Below are positions 9,701 to 16,075 of a stretch of 64,000 nucleotides of DNA, one piece after another; the stretch's first letter is position 1, and the number at the start of each line of letters is the position of its first letter. The translations under genes and the position numbers were made by a program. Source of the DNA: JAWLHU01 sp041690255 (GTDB taxonomy: Bacteria; Bacillota; Sulfobacillia; Symbiobacteriales; Symbiobacteriaceae); NCBI GenBank assembly GCA_041690255.1, contig JAWLHU010000017.1, positions 62,001 to 126,000 on the forward strand, written 5' to 3'. The notes under the pieces are model-generated. The model was not told the origin of the DNA and searched no databases. It was given only the letters and a program-made list of their open reading frames with translations.

Positions 9701-11553
9701 ACCTCCGCACCGCCCGCCTTACGTACGATCAGGCGGGGAACCTAAGTAGTGTCACTGACTACGGAGGGGCGATCAGCACCCGGACCTATGACCGCCGCAA
9801 CCGGCTGGTCGTCCTCACGGCAGCGGATCAGAGCCGCACCACGTACACGTACGATGACGGCGATCTGCCGCTGACCACCACCTACCCAAACGGCGTGACC
9901 GCCACCCTCGGGTACGATGGGGCTGGCCGACTCACCAGTTGGGTCAACCGGCGGGCCGACAGCACCACGATCTCCGGTTACACCTACACCTACGACGCCC
10001 TGGGCCGCAAGACCAGTGTGTTGGATAGCGTGGGTCTGACCAGCTATGCGTATGACTCCAACGACCGACTCCAGCAGGTGACCGATCCCGATGGGAAGAT
10101 CACCAGCTACACCTTCGACGGAGCAGGCAACCGTCTGACCCAGGTGGTCACCCCGAACGGCGTTTTAGCCCAGACCACTGGCTACACCTACGATCCCGCC
10201 GACCGCCTGACCCAGGTAACGGCGCCGGATGGGTCGATCAAGACCCACACCTACGACGACCGTGGCAACCTGACGGACGATGGAACTAACACCTACGCAT
10301 ATGATGGTTTGAATCGGCTCGTCTCCGTCTCGCAGGGTGGAGTGCAGATTGCGTCGTACTCCTACAATGGCGACGATCTCCGGACATCCAAGACCGCCGG
10401 AGGCCAGACCACCCGCTACCACTGGATCGGCCAGGATCTCTGGAACGAGAGCGACGGCACATCGATCACCGCTTCCAACCTCTATGGCCTCGACTTGGTC
10501 AGCCGCGACGTGGGCGGACAGACTGGGTACTATCTGTTCAACGGCCATCAGGACGTGACCGGCATCGTGGACGGTGCAGCCTCCATTCTGGCAGACTACC
10601 GGTACGACGCCTACGGCTCCCTGACGCAGCAGAATGGCACCTTCGACAATCCCTTCCGCTACACTGGCGAGATGCAGGACTCAGAGACTGGGCTGGTGTA
10701 CCTCCGTGCTCGGTACTACAACCCGGCCGTTGGACGGTTCTTGACTCAGGACACATTCCCGGGATATCTTGACGATCCTCGGACACTCAACAGGTATGTT
10801 TACACGGCCAGTAATCCGGTCAACTACGTAGACCCGAGCGGGCATTTCCTAGAGACCCTTTGGGATGCAGCCAGCTTCGGAATGAGCGCCTATGACTGCG
10901 CAGACAATCCCGGTCTGGGTAGCTGCGGTGGTGCTGTGATCGACGGATTGGCCATGTTGGTTCCGTTCGTTCCTGGAGGAGTGGGTGCTGCCCGCAAGGC
11001 CGCCCAGGTCGTAAGCAAGATCGATGACGTAGTCGACGCTGGGCGGGCGATCAGCCGGGCCGATAATGTGGTGGATGTAGGACGATCCATTGCCCGAGCT
11101 AATGATCGAGTCGACGAGTATATAGACCTTTACCACGCAACCGGCAAAGAGGCCGCTGACTCGATTCGGACACACGGAATTGACCTCTCCAAATCGCGGC
11201 AAAGCCTGGACTTTGGGCCTGGCTTCTACACAACTAGCGATCCAGTCCAAGCGGCCGATTGGATCGCTCGCCGACACCCGGACGGGGAGATCTTGCACTT
11301 CAGGGTTCCGATGCCTGACTTGGTTGAGTTCAACAGGAAGGTCTTCACTGGAGCAACACCAGACTGGGAGGACTTCGTCCGCCATCATAGAGCCGGGGGG
11401 CCTATGCACGGCTATGATGTTGTGGAAGGGCCAATGCTTCTCAGTAGGGCTAAGGACTTCCTCAAAGGGCGTCCGCCTACCGCTGGTGGCCATCAGATGT
11501 CTTTCCACACAGCAAGAGCTGCCGAGATGCTCATGAAGCATCTCCAGCGCTGA
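3736..11553 (+). CDS. Giant secreted RHS/YD-repeat polymorphic toxin with DUF3990-like C-terminal domain
   Basis: Translation begins at ATG 3736 with SD GGAGGAG (3721-3727) and gives 2605 residues. Order of parts: Sec signal peptide (about 1-30); a Pro-rich and Ig-like region; a right-handed beta-helix region (about 306-1190) built from three modules of roughly 300 residues, each containing a GGDTNGDG loop; a DUF6531-type start of the RHS shell (GVNMVTGDWSHSVTD, near residue 1212); dozens of YD repeats; the RHS core signature (YLRARYYNPAVGRFLTQD, about 2325) ending in DPSGH; and a variable tip. The tip contains LYHATGKEAADSIRTHGID and DFGPGFYTTSD, which resemble DUF3990, an ADP-ribosyltransferase-like family. 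By analogy with B. subtilis WapA the tip would be a contact-dependent toxin delivered to rivals. The gene is preceded by a c-di-GMP riboswitch and followed by a candidate immunity gene. The toxin activity is inferred. Confidence 0.92.
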   Translation: MRTTRHWFRLLALLLVAVMLQTTFPLRLYAASSVGAISQGAEPIVTVSQGNRPSSAQPLMAGLVAGPVPPPSPVPLPPVPEPRDLPLVRLQKPDQEFWRGAVTLAAETNGLEPQQRLSFQLNGVELDSKPGRGASILFDTQRFPDGIYDLTVQVEEEGLPLAWDRQRLTIDNTPPEVLRAESATDLSAGESGLLEVDTVDLGSGIAEVSLLLPDRVLPMQRQQGGRYGVALPPLSADTDFRIEVLDVSGNRGIWPEGGTGLLRVNAKPEALPAPPAEAPAPLAPVAVVEAAASTQEAVVTTATSSTSVGGTIAADTTWGLSGSPYLVNSSVTVSFGVALTVEPGVVVKFASAARLRVNGTLLANGLAESPIIFTSFRDDTHGGDTNGDGSTTVPGAGNWSYIEAATGGTVDLSYAHVLYGGGSYNTPVLYSHSGLIDADHVTIRYAKYQGVQLNGGSVIGSTIADVGSVGVAVVSGSATVSGNSISSTRSAIQVDNGAPMVSGNQIAANANATGIYLNGGTPTVDGNTIIGRKYGIYYNGGDPVIRNNEISGSASTGIYLYPNKADLTASVTGNTVDGGVWAAYISFYSRGITSLQGSGNLFTGNQYNGYGLGGSFKGTATLPVLDQAYVLNGLQVVTGATLDILPGTVLKVSVGATGLSAFGTVNVKGTVAEPVIVTSVRDDTVGGDTNGDGAASSPAAGDWSYVGSATGGTLTATYAVIRYGGKSYAALYSTGGTIHADSLTVEHSLNRGVQLTGGTLTNSTFSSIGTTAIYVASGSPSVTGNTVNSADYGLHVNAGTPIISGNTVLGVTYGVYVYQSSPVIRNNQIQAVEYGVYVYAFSTLAQPEITGNSLIGANKAGFYYYVSGLTLSGLTLTRNSFTNSHSAVLFSLDDAGFGTNVIGPNTVVGNGVNGYRLGGTLALSSTFYALDAPYVILESLRFANTVVFNPGSVVKLTRNARLSVTGTGSVELRGTGGDKVVLTSMNDDSVGGDTNGDGAATLPAPGDWLEFFVSGVLSVDHASILYGGGYDQNPYHMIYSDGGTLEISNTEVGYSRGEGLDLVRVSAGSYIVNSRIHHNGQYGLKAFDRVAIVISTTEIYGNPVGLYTLNANPYVEASAVRDNGTGVYNMGTGLTPTIHYSTFQNNTTALKARDDYWGTDWVDARFNWWGSDAGPIAGPNGTDGPIHVYPWIGREYTDARLFGSAWWTGYVKGVNMVTGDWSHSVTDVKVEGGKGFPIQITRTYHSLSWTNGSFGHLWSFNYDLGLKDEPTENRVTITYGTGQQARFTANPDGTYTAPVGDRNTLVRTPDGGWKLTTKDYSTFLFDAQGRAVSASDRNGNTSTFTYGTDGKLATITDAAGRQVSITRDTAGRIIQITDPAGKTVLYTYDSAGNLATVTDQMGRTTTYSYGSDHRLLAITRPDNVVGTRIEYDGETRVAAIYDALNNKTTYGYDVTNRAVTVTDPLGNTTRTVYDADLRLFQATDPWGYVATTSYDSDNNIISTQDRAGWVTSYTYDTHHNKTSETDPYGKIWQYTYDSFDNLLTATDPLNGTTAYTYDSNHNRITQADPLNRITQFAYDTSGLLTTVTDPLGKVTSYTYDLYGNPVSMTDPLLHLTQFTYDIRGWRLTTTDPRNGVTSNTYDDLGRLLTATDPLNGTTTNAYDLLGRLVSVTDPELRVRTIQYDAAGRVTAEIDPLNHSKAYTYDGAGNRLTATDELGKVTTYTYTTRNELATVTDPLNQVTTFGYDPNGNQVSVTDPRGHTTHTVYDRKNRLIQVKDHDLLVWQTTEYDALDRVTAQTDGAGRTVRMTYDAGGQMIQQNDPLGNSTTFAYDAGGRKTSQTNALNETTQFGYDDLGRLTSVTLPGGEVYQYGYDALGLMTTLTDPNSHNTQMVYDALGRMTTRTNAAGETESYTYDRVGNPLTMVVGIWTTTWAYDALNRMTGVVAPGGLSTTYTYDAAGQRTAMQDQTGSTTYTYDDLGRLTSITTPDLRTARLTYDQAGNLSSVTDYGGAISTRTYDRRNRLVVLTAADQSRTTYTYDDGDLPLTTTYPNGVTATLGYDGAGRLTSWVNRRADSTTISGYTYTYDALGRKTSVLDSVGLTSYAYDSNDRLQQVTDPDGKITSYTFDGAGNRLTQVVTPNGVLAQTTGYTYDPADRLTQVTAPDGSIKTHTYDDRGNLTDDGTNTYAYDGLNRLVSVSQGGVQIASYSYNGDDLRTSKTAGGQTTRYHWIGQDLWNESDGTSITASNLYGLDLVSRDVGGQTGYYLFNGHQDVTGIVDGAASILADYRYDAYGSLTQQNGTFDNPFRYTGEMQDSETGLVYLRARYYNPAVGRFLTQDTFPGYLDDPRTLNRYVYTASNPVNYVDPSGHFLETLWDAASFGMSAYDCADNPGLGSCGGAVIDGLAMLVPFVPGGVGAARKAAQVVSKIDDVVDAGRAISRADNVVDVGRSIARANDRVDEYIDLYHATGKEAADSIRTHGIDLSKSRQSLDFGPGFYTTSDPVQAADWIARRHPDGEILHFRVPMPDLVEFNRKVFTGATPDWEDFVRHHRAGGPMHGYDVVEGPMLLSRAKDFLKGRPPTAGGHQMSFHTARAAEMLMKHLQR

Positions 11554-11579
11554 ACGCCTGACAAGGGGGATGCTAACGG

Positions 11580-11861
11580 TTGAGCAGTTTTCTTTTTGAG
11601 ACAGACCTCCAGGCCGAGCGGTATTGCTGGGAAATTGTCAGTTGGATGACCGAGTTATTCGGAATATCGAACGACGAGGCTGTTGGTCGGATCAATGCGC
11701 GGTGGAAGGGACTGAGCTTCACAGGCGATAAGGACCTTATATACCATGAGGACCCGGATTTTTGGGCTAGGGACATCTATTGGGGCGCCTCGTCCGAGTG
11801 GTGGCAGAAGGAAGAGAAGGACCTGAAGCCACTCCCATTTCCGAACGGGGAGACCCAGTAA
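11580..11861 (+). CDS. Candidate immunity protein for the RHS toxin
   Basis: This acidic, Trp-rich 93-residue protein starts 27 nt after the RHS stop codon, from a TTG with the SD AAGGGGG upstream. It has no signal peptide or membrane segment, as expected of a cytoplasmic immunity protein that shields the producer from its own toxin tip. I do not recognise its family by name. Motifs visible are ELFGISNDEAVGRIN and a WW-containing segment near residue 73. Position directly behind a polymorphic toxin is the main argument; no other function is suggested by the sequence. It is the last plus-strand gene before the terminator at 12058. Confidence 0.6.
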   Translation: MSSFLFETDLQAERYCWEIVSWMTELFGISNDEAVGRINARWKGLSFTGDKDLIYHEDPDFWARDIYWGASSEWWQKEEKDLKPLPFPNGETQ

Positions 11862-12057
11862 CTAGGTCAGTAACCGATAGATGCGGTGCAGGTTCCTGTG
11901 TGAGGCGACAATCTGTACCGTTACTATCCGGTACCACCTCAAGTTGATAGTCAGACGTTCGGTCGTCAGAGGCACACGCCCTTTCTCGAACATTCCGGCA
12001 GGTAGCCGAGGCTCGTATCATTGGTTCATTTCGCGTGGCATTCCAGAGCAGTGACTG

Positions 12058-12085
12058 GGGCAAGGATAGCCTCCTTGCCCTTTTT
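12058..12085 (+). terminator. Intrinsic terminator after the toxin-immunity genes
   Basis: GGGCAAGGA and TCCTTGCCC form a 9-bp stem with a 5-nt loop, followed by five T residues. The 196 nt between the immunity stop and this hairpin contain nothing else I can identify. Confidence 0.85.
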
Positions 12086-12097
12086 CTCTTGTCTCTG

Positions 12098-13678
12098 CTA
12101 TCTGAGGCACTCTCCCGGGTGAGAGAACTTCCACACCACGGTAATGGTCACGTCCCGAGTCCCTACTGGTTTGTCTGCGAATACCGAGTCAAGGACATTT
12201 CGCAAGACGAACTTGCGTTGCGGCATGGCCAACTCCTTCCACCGTCGGGCCAGGTCGAAGACCTCCTTCACGGCGTCCCGCTCGTGGAGTTGAAGGGCAA
12301 GCTGGCGCTCCAAACGCTGGAGCTGGCCGATCCGCTCCTTAAGCCCTTCCGCTTCGGCGTCGATCTCCCGGCGGTTCTCCTCGTACAGCGACGCTGAGAT
12401 CGTGCCGGCCCGGTAGTCCTTGTTGAGGCGGCTGACCTGCTTCGTCAACCCGGCCAGGGTCTCCTCAGCCTGCTTCCGGCGCCCTTCCGTCTCCTTCAAC
12501 TGCGCCTCTACGTTAGCCCACCGGACAGCCAGGAAGTTTTGGTAGGCTTCTTCGCCTTTCAGGAGTTCCTCCAGCTTGCGCTCGACTTCCCCATCTACCA
12601 CGGCCTGGGGGATGAGGCTGGAGTTGCACGCGCTCCCGCCCCGTTGCTTCTTGTTCTGGCAGTGGTAGTAGAAGTAAGCGCCCTTGCCGTAGTCTCTCGC
12701 CCCTGAATGCGATACCATCGGTGCGCCGCAACGGCACTTGAGCAGCCCGGTCAACAGGTAGTCGCTGGATAAGGCCCTCTTACCCACGTGTGGGGCTCCC
12801 CGCCGCTCGATCAGCGCCTGGACCCGCTCGAATTCCTCTTCGGAGATGATCACCGGGAACTGGCTCTCGGTCACGATCGGATCAGGGTTCTTGTGGTACC
12901 ATGGCTCGGCCTTGTCCCGCTGTCGGCGATGGTTGGTGGTCAGCTTGCCGTAGACCAGTTTGCCGGCGTAGACAGGGTTCTTGAGTATCTTAAGGATGGT
13001 CTGGACGTTCCACTTCCCGCCCATCGGGCTCGGCACGCCATCGCCGTTCAGGGTCTCGGCAATTCGGTAGGTGCCGACCTCTTCCAGGTACATCCGGAAG
13101 ATGCGGTGAACGATCCCGGCCTTTACCGGGTCGATCTCCAAGATTCCAGCCTGTCCACTCACACGGTAGCCCAGAGGCACCGGTCCCCCAGTGTACCTGC
13201 CTTCCTTCGCCCGCTTCACCTTCCCGGAGAAAGTCCGCTCCTTGATCACGCTGCGCTCCCACTCGGCGTAGCTGACCAGCATGTAGAAGAACTGCTTCCC
13301 CATCGCCGTGGTGGTGTCGATTGGCTCCCGGGCCGACTTGAGGTAAGTGCGGCCGTCCCACTCACCGAGGACCAGGTTGACGGTGTCCATGACCGAGCGG
13401 GAGAGGCGGTCCAGCTTGTAGACCACCACACAGTCCACCTCGCCAGCCTTCACCGCCGTCCGCAGCTCGTCCATCTTCGGTCGGTTAAGCGTCCCCCCGG
13501 AGTAGCCGTCGTCGATGAAGATCAGGGAGGGGGTGACCCGCCAGCCCTGGCTCAGCACGTAGTGCTGGCAGCCTTCCTTCTGCACCTCAAGGGTTGTCCC
13601 ATCGCCCTGGTCGTCGGTGGACCAGCGGATGTAGATCGCCACCTTGTCGGGGCGAATCTCCTTACCGAAACCATTCAC
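12098..13678 (-). CDS. Large serine recombinase of the integrative element
   Basis: This 526-residue site-specific recombinase would integrate and excise the element by serine-linked strand exchange. The resolvase domain (about residues 10-160) has the catalytic Ser20 in YIRWST and the conserved KLDRLSRS segment. A recombinase domain follows (about 175-280), then a zinc-ribbon with CRCG and a later YYHCQ plus Cys, then a coiled-coil C-terminal part (about 385-470) and a final DNA-binding segment. The length is normal for the large serine family. The ATG at 13678 has SD AAGGG and a promoter abutting the att site. It reads into the element and converges on the immunity gene. It is closely related to the recombinase at 62566 in the catalytic domain but differs in the C-terminal half, consistent with different target sites. 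Confidence 0.95.
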   Translation of the reverse strand: MNGFGKEIRPDKVAIYIRWSTDDQGDGTTLEVQKEGCQHYVLSQGWRVTPSLIFIDDGYSGGTLNRPKMDELRTAVKAGEVDCVVVYKLDRLSRSVMDTVNLVLGEWDGRTYLKSAREPIDTTTAMGKQFFYMLVSYAEWERSVIKERTFSGKVKRAKEGRYTGGPVPLGYRVSGQAGILEIDPVKAGIVHRIFRMYLEEVGTYRIAETLNGDGVPSPMGGKWNVQTILKILKNPVYAGKLVYGKLTTNHRRQRDKAEPWYHKNPDPIVTESQFPVIISEEEFERVQALIERRGAPHVGKRALSSDYLLTGLLKCRCGAPMVSHSGARDYGKGAYFYYHCQNKKQRGGSACNSSLIPQAVVDGEVERKLEELLKGEEAYQNFLAVRWANVEAQLKETEGRRKQAEETLAGLTKQVSRLNKDYRAGTISASLYEENRREIDAEAEGLKERIGQLQRLERQLALQLHERDAVKEVFDLARRWKELAMPQRKFVLRNVLDSVFADKPVGTRDVTITVVWKFSHPGECLR

Positions 13679-13713
13679 TACCCTTCACCACCATTTTTTG
13701 GTATCCTATCCGT

Positions 13714-13742
13714 AGTATAACACGGACAGCCTTTGTCGTTAA
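13714..13742 (-). promoter_or_regulatory. Promoter of the recombinase gene, abutting the att palindrome
   Basis: On the minus strand a -35 TTAACG (13737-13742) and -10 TATACT (13714-13719) are 17 nt apart. The -35 hexamer touches the first base of the att half-site (13743), so recombinase bound at att could block its own promoter. That autoregulation is inferred. Confidence 0.6.
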
Positions 13743-13766
13743 GACTACCACGTCCACACGTGGTGG
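13743..13766 (+). repeat. attR: element half-site plus shared core
   Basis: GACTACCACGT (13743-13753) is the element-side arm. The core CACACGTGGTGG (13755-13766) repeats attL. Joined to the other element end (ACGTGGTGGTC, 3067-3077) the arm forms an 11-bp inverted repeat with one mismatch around CCAC, whose middle dinucleotide CA is where the shared core begins. Confidence 0.82.
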
Positions 13767-13958
13767 GGTGCGAGGCTCTCGGTCACCCTGGGTGCAGGGC
13801 CGACTGGTAACACGGGCAATATCAGCATTAACACCGACGCGCAGACCTGGACCGAGGGGACCGGACTGGCCTTCCGCATTGGTTCCGGAGAGACACGCGG
13901 GCCGGCGCAGACCGGCGACTCCGTCCGGCCTGGGTCGGAGAACGCAGAATCGAGGTGA
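13755..13958 (+). pseudogene. 3' part of the split secreted-protein gene
   Basis: Read from 13755 the frame gives HTWWGARLSVTLGAGP and continues for 67 codons to TGA 13956-13958. It has no start codon or ribosome site of its own and joins in frame to the fragment ending at 3063. The Gly/Thr/Asn-rich tail (TGNTGNISINT) looks like an extracellular protein C-terminus. It would become part of a 289-residue protein only if the element excises. It is silent or out of context in the integrated state. Confidence 0.85.
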
Positions 13959-13964
13959 CCCGGG

Positions 13965-14513
13965 GTGAGGCTTCGGACCAGGCTGGCTGCCGTGACCCTG
14001 CTGATCCTGACGTGTGCCGGGGTCATTCTCTTCGGGCTGCCGGCCACAAGTCGGGCCGGACCAGAGAGCCTTCAGGTGGAGGCGGCAGTGGCGGCGAGAG
14101 AGGACGGGCTCCTGGAACTCCGGCTCTCATGGTCCTGGAACCTGCCGTCCCGGTTCTCCTGGCGGACGCAGGAGGAACTGCTGGCGGTGGACTTCGACAC
14201 ACGGGAGCTACTCTTTGAGGCAGAGGAGGCAACCTATGGCGTAGGGGCGAATGGCGAGAACCTCAACCTGCTGGAGCGGGTAGCCGGTCTGCACGGGGCA
14301 CGCCGCCTCTTCGTCGTCCCCGAAGGGCGCGACGGAGAGGCGCGGTTGATCCTGCGCCCCACCGGGCAGATGGTGACCCGGGGTGGATTGATCCGTGTCC
14401 ACACGGTGGTCGATCCAGCCCTCGGACCCGGAGCGATCCACGAGATGCAGGTGAGCGCCTGGCCCGGAGCAGGCGGGCATGCAGGAAACTATCCTGCGCT
14501 CTCCGAAATGTAA
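13965..14513 (+). CDS. Secreted or membrane-anchored protein of unknown function
   Basis: GTG 13965 is preceded by AGGTGA (13953-13958), which lies in the end of the split gene, so the two were probably translationally coupled before the insertion. The 182-residue product starts with a long hydrophobic segment (LAAVTLLILTCAGVILFGL), a signal peptide or anchor. The rest is acidic and predicted beta-rich, without a family I know. Because its natural upstream gene is cut by the element, its expression now depends on whatever transcription crosses attR. The strong hairpin at 14516 ends the unit. Confidence 0.7.
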   Translation: MRLRTRLAAVTLLILTCAGVILFGLPATSRAGPESLQVEAAVAAREDGLLELRLSWSWNLPSRFSWRTQEELLAVDFDTRELLFEAEEATYGVGANGENLNLLERVAGLHGARRLFVVPEGRDGEARLILRPTGQMVTRGGLIRVHTVVDPALGPGAIHEMQVSAWPGAGGHAGNYPALSEM

Positions 14514-14515
14514 CA

Positions 14516-14543
14516 AGAGACGGCCCTCGCGGCCGTCTCTTTT
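14516..14543 (+). terminator. Intrinsic terminator
   Basis: AGAGACGGCC and GGCCGTCTCT form a 10-bp stem over a 5-nt loop with a T tail, three bases after the stop of the 13965 gene. Confidence 0.88.
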
Positions 14544-14557
14544 CCGAGTCTGCGGAG

Positions 14558-14713
14558 CTACTGCTTTCCGGGAAAGAGCATGGCCACCCCCGCGGCGATC
14601 AGCGCCACTGGCCAAAAGCGCCACAGGTCGCTCCAGTCAAAGAGTCCCAGGTTCTCGAGCAACAGGGCGATGCCGATCAGGATCAACACAACGCCCCCCG
14701 TGTTATAGCGCAT
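14558..14713 (-). CDS. Small DUF5668-like membrane peptide (LiaI/LiaF transmembrane type)
   Basis: ATG at 14713 has a textbook SD (AAAGGAGGAG). The 51-residue product is two hydrophobic stretches joined by a short polar turn: GGVVLILIGIALLLENLG, then a WSDLWRFWPVALIAAG segment. This pattern, with the LW-RFWPV motif, is the DUF5668 transmembrane module found in LiaI/LiaF and PspC-like envelope-stress proteins. The LiaF-like protein at 37267-38448 in this window has the same module at its N-terminus. It is convergent with the 13965 gene and divergent from the glycosylase. A role in envelope sensing is only an analogy. Confidence 0.75.
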   Translation of the reverse strand: MRYNTGGVVLILIGIALLLENLGLFDWSDLWRFWPVALIAAGVAMLFPGKQ

Positions 14714-14785
14714 AGGTTCTCCTCCTTTCGCCTACCTGTAGGACGTCCCGCATTGATCAGATCCTTCACGTGAAGAGGTGAAGCC

Positions 14786-15511
14786 ATGCCCCAGCCCGCA
14801 GTCCTACCCGAGCCGGCGGAGGGATGGACCGTCTGGGTCCAGGAGGTCCTCGACCGGATGACCGCCGCCTTCGGCCCGCGTTACTGGTGGCCGTCGGTCA
14901 AGGCGGCGCCCCCGGCGAAGGCAGAGCCCTTGGAGATGATCGCCGGGGCGATCCTCGTCCAGAATGTGGCCTGGTCGAACGCCGAGAAGGCGCTCGTTGC
15001 CCTGGACCGGGCCGGGCTCCTTGCCCTGGAGCCGCTGGCCCACGCTCCCGCCGAGGTGGTCGAGCCCCTCATTCGACCCGCCGGCTACTACAAGCAGAAG
15101 GCGTTTAAGCTCCAGCGATTCGCCAGCTATGTGATGGAGCGCTACAACGGTGACCTGGCCGCCCTGCTCTCCCGCCCCCTGACCGAGCTGCGGGCCGAGT
15201 TGCTCTCTTTGAACGGGATCGGCCCGGAGACCGCCGACTGCATTCTCTGCTATGCCGGCGGCAAGCCGGTCATGGCCATGGATACGTACACCCGGCGGAT
15301 CTTCTCCCGCATCGGGATCTTCCCGGACACCATACGCTATGAGGAGATGCAGGCGTTCTTTCACAGTCACACACCGGAGGATGCCGGTCTGCGTGGCGAG
15401 TACCATGCACAGATCGACACCTTAGGGCACCGGACCTGCCTGAAGCGGAAGCCCGCCTGTGGGGAGTGCCCGCTGGTCGGCATCTGCCGTCGGGTCGGGG
15501 TGGAGGTGTAG
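14786..15511 (+). CDS. HhH-GPD DNA glycosylase, endonuclease III-like, with iron-sulfur cluster
   Basis: This base-excision repair glycosylase has 241 residues. Visible are the six-helix HhH-GPD core, the helix-hairpin-helix LNGIGPETADCILCYAGG, the catalytic Asp166 in AMDTYTRRI, and the C-terminal [4Fe-4S] loop with four Cys in the spacing C-x6-C-x2-C-x5-C. The Lys that gives Nth its beta-lyase activity follows the hairpin Gly in E. coli (GVGRKTA). Here the aligned position is Glu (GIGPETA), so this should be a monofunctional glycosylase rather than a classic Nth. SD GAGGTGA precedes ATG 14786. It ends 3 nt before the metallopeptidase gene. Confidence 0.9.
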   Translation: MPQPAVLPEPAEGWTVWVQEVLDRMTAAFGPRYWWPSVKAAPPAKAEPLEMIAGAILVQNVAWSNAEKALVALDRAGLLALEPLAHAPAEVVEPLIRPAGYYKQKAFKLQRFASYVMERYNGDLAALLSRPLTELRAELLSLNGIGPETADCILCYAGGKPVMAMDTYTRRIFSRIGIFPDTIRYEEMQAFFHSHTPEDAGLRGEYHAQIDTLGHRTCLKRKPACGECPLVGICRRVGVEV

Positions 15512-15514
15512 GGA

Positions 15515-16066
15515 GTGCGAATCATCTTCAAGGACAAACAGAACTCATCAGGGACGATCAAGGATGGGGAGATCGTCCTCTACATCTCCAGTCGGCTGCC
15601 CCAACGGGAGCAGCAGCGGCACATCGACGTGCTGACCCAGCGGCTCACCCCCCGCCTGGAGCGGGCCCTGCGCATGGCCCTTCACGTGGCGACCCAGGGT
15701 CCGCCGCCCGGCCTGACCCCATCTGCCGTGGATGATGACGCAGCGCTGGAGAGGTGGGCCAAGGAGATCAATGCGAAGTTCTACGGCTTTCACATGGGCC
15801 AGGTCCGCTTCCGCAAGCAGGATGCCCGCTGGGGCTCGTGCAGCGGGCGGACCCGGAACATCCAGATCTCGCACCGGCTGCGCGGCGGGCCACACGAGTT
15901 GCTGGAGTACGTGCTGATCCACGAGATCGCGCACCTGGGCGAACTGAACCATTCCAGCCGCTTCTGGGCGCTGGTGGAGCGGGCCTGTCCCGACTGGCGG
16001 GAGCGGCGACGGCTGCTCCGCCGCTACGAGGAGTACATGCGAAGCCAGCCATCTCACGACAGTTAG
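15515..16066 (+). CDS. YgjP-like (M48/DUF45, WLM-type) metal-dependent hydrolase
   Basis: The protein has 183 residues and the zinc-binding helix HEIAHLGELNHSSRFW near residue 135, which is diagnostic of the YgjP/SprT-like group, plus KxxxRWGSCSGRTRNIQISHRL just before it. Members are predicted zinc peptidases or, for E. coli YgjP, linked to UTP hydrolysis; the substrate here is unknown. Translation starts at GTG 15515 right after the glycosylase stop, with GGAGGTG overlapping that stop, so the two form a tight operon. There is no signal peptide, so it is cytoplasmic. Confidence 0.88.
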   Translation: MRIIFKDKQNSSGTIKDGEIVLYISSRLPQREQQRHIDVLTQRLTPRLERALRMALHVATQGPPPGLTPSAVDDDAALERWAKEINAKFYGFHMGQVRFRKQDARWGSCSGRTRNIQISHRLRGGPHELLEYVLIHEIAHLGELNHSSRFWALVERACPDWRERRRLLRRYEEYMRSQPSHDS

Positions 16067-16075
16067 GAGCGTATC

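Larger units (their letters stand above)
3064..13766. mobile_element. 10.69-kb serine-recombinase integrative element carrying an RHS toxin module
   Basis: The element is bounded by two copies of CACACGTGGTGG (3064-3075 and 13755-13766); the distance between copies is 10,691 bp. Removing one copy and the DNA between them exactly restores an open reading frame across the junction (2398-3063 joined to 13755-13958). Contents from left to right: a 57-codon ORF, a promoter with c-di-GMP riboswitch and terminator, the giant RHS gene, a candidate immunity gene, a terminator, and a large serine recombinase on the minus strand whose start lies 77 bp from the right crossover. The coding DNA of the cargo, mainly the beta-helix part, is visibly less GC-rich than its flanks, which suggests transfer. 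The layout (recombinase next to one att site, insertion inside a coding sequence) matches skin-like and prophage-like serine-recombinase elements. Confidence 0.9.

Noticed and set aside
13594..13968. Plus-strand frame of 124 codons across attR
   Set aside because: It runs antisense through the recombinase start and its promoter into the split-gene fragment in a different frame from the in-frame continuation at 13755.
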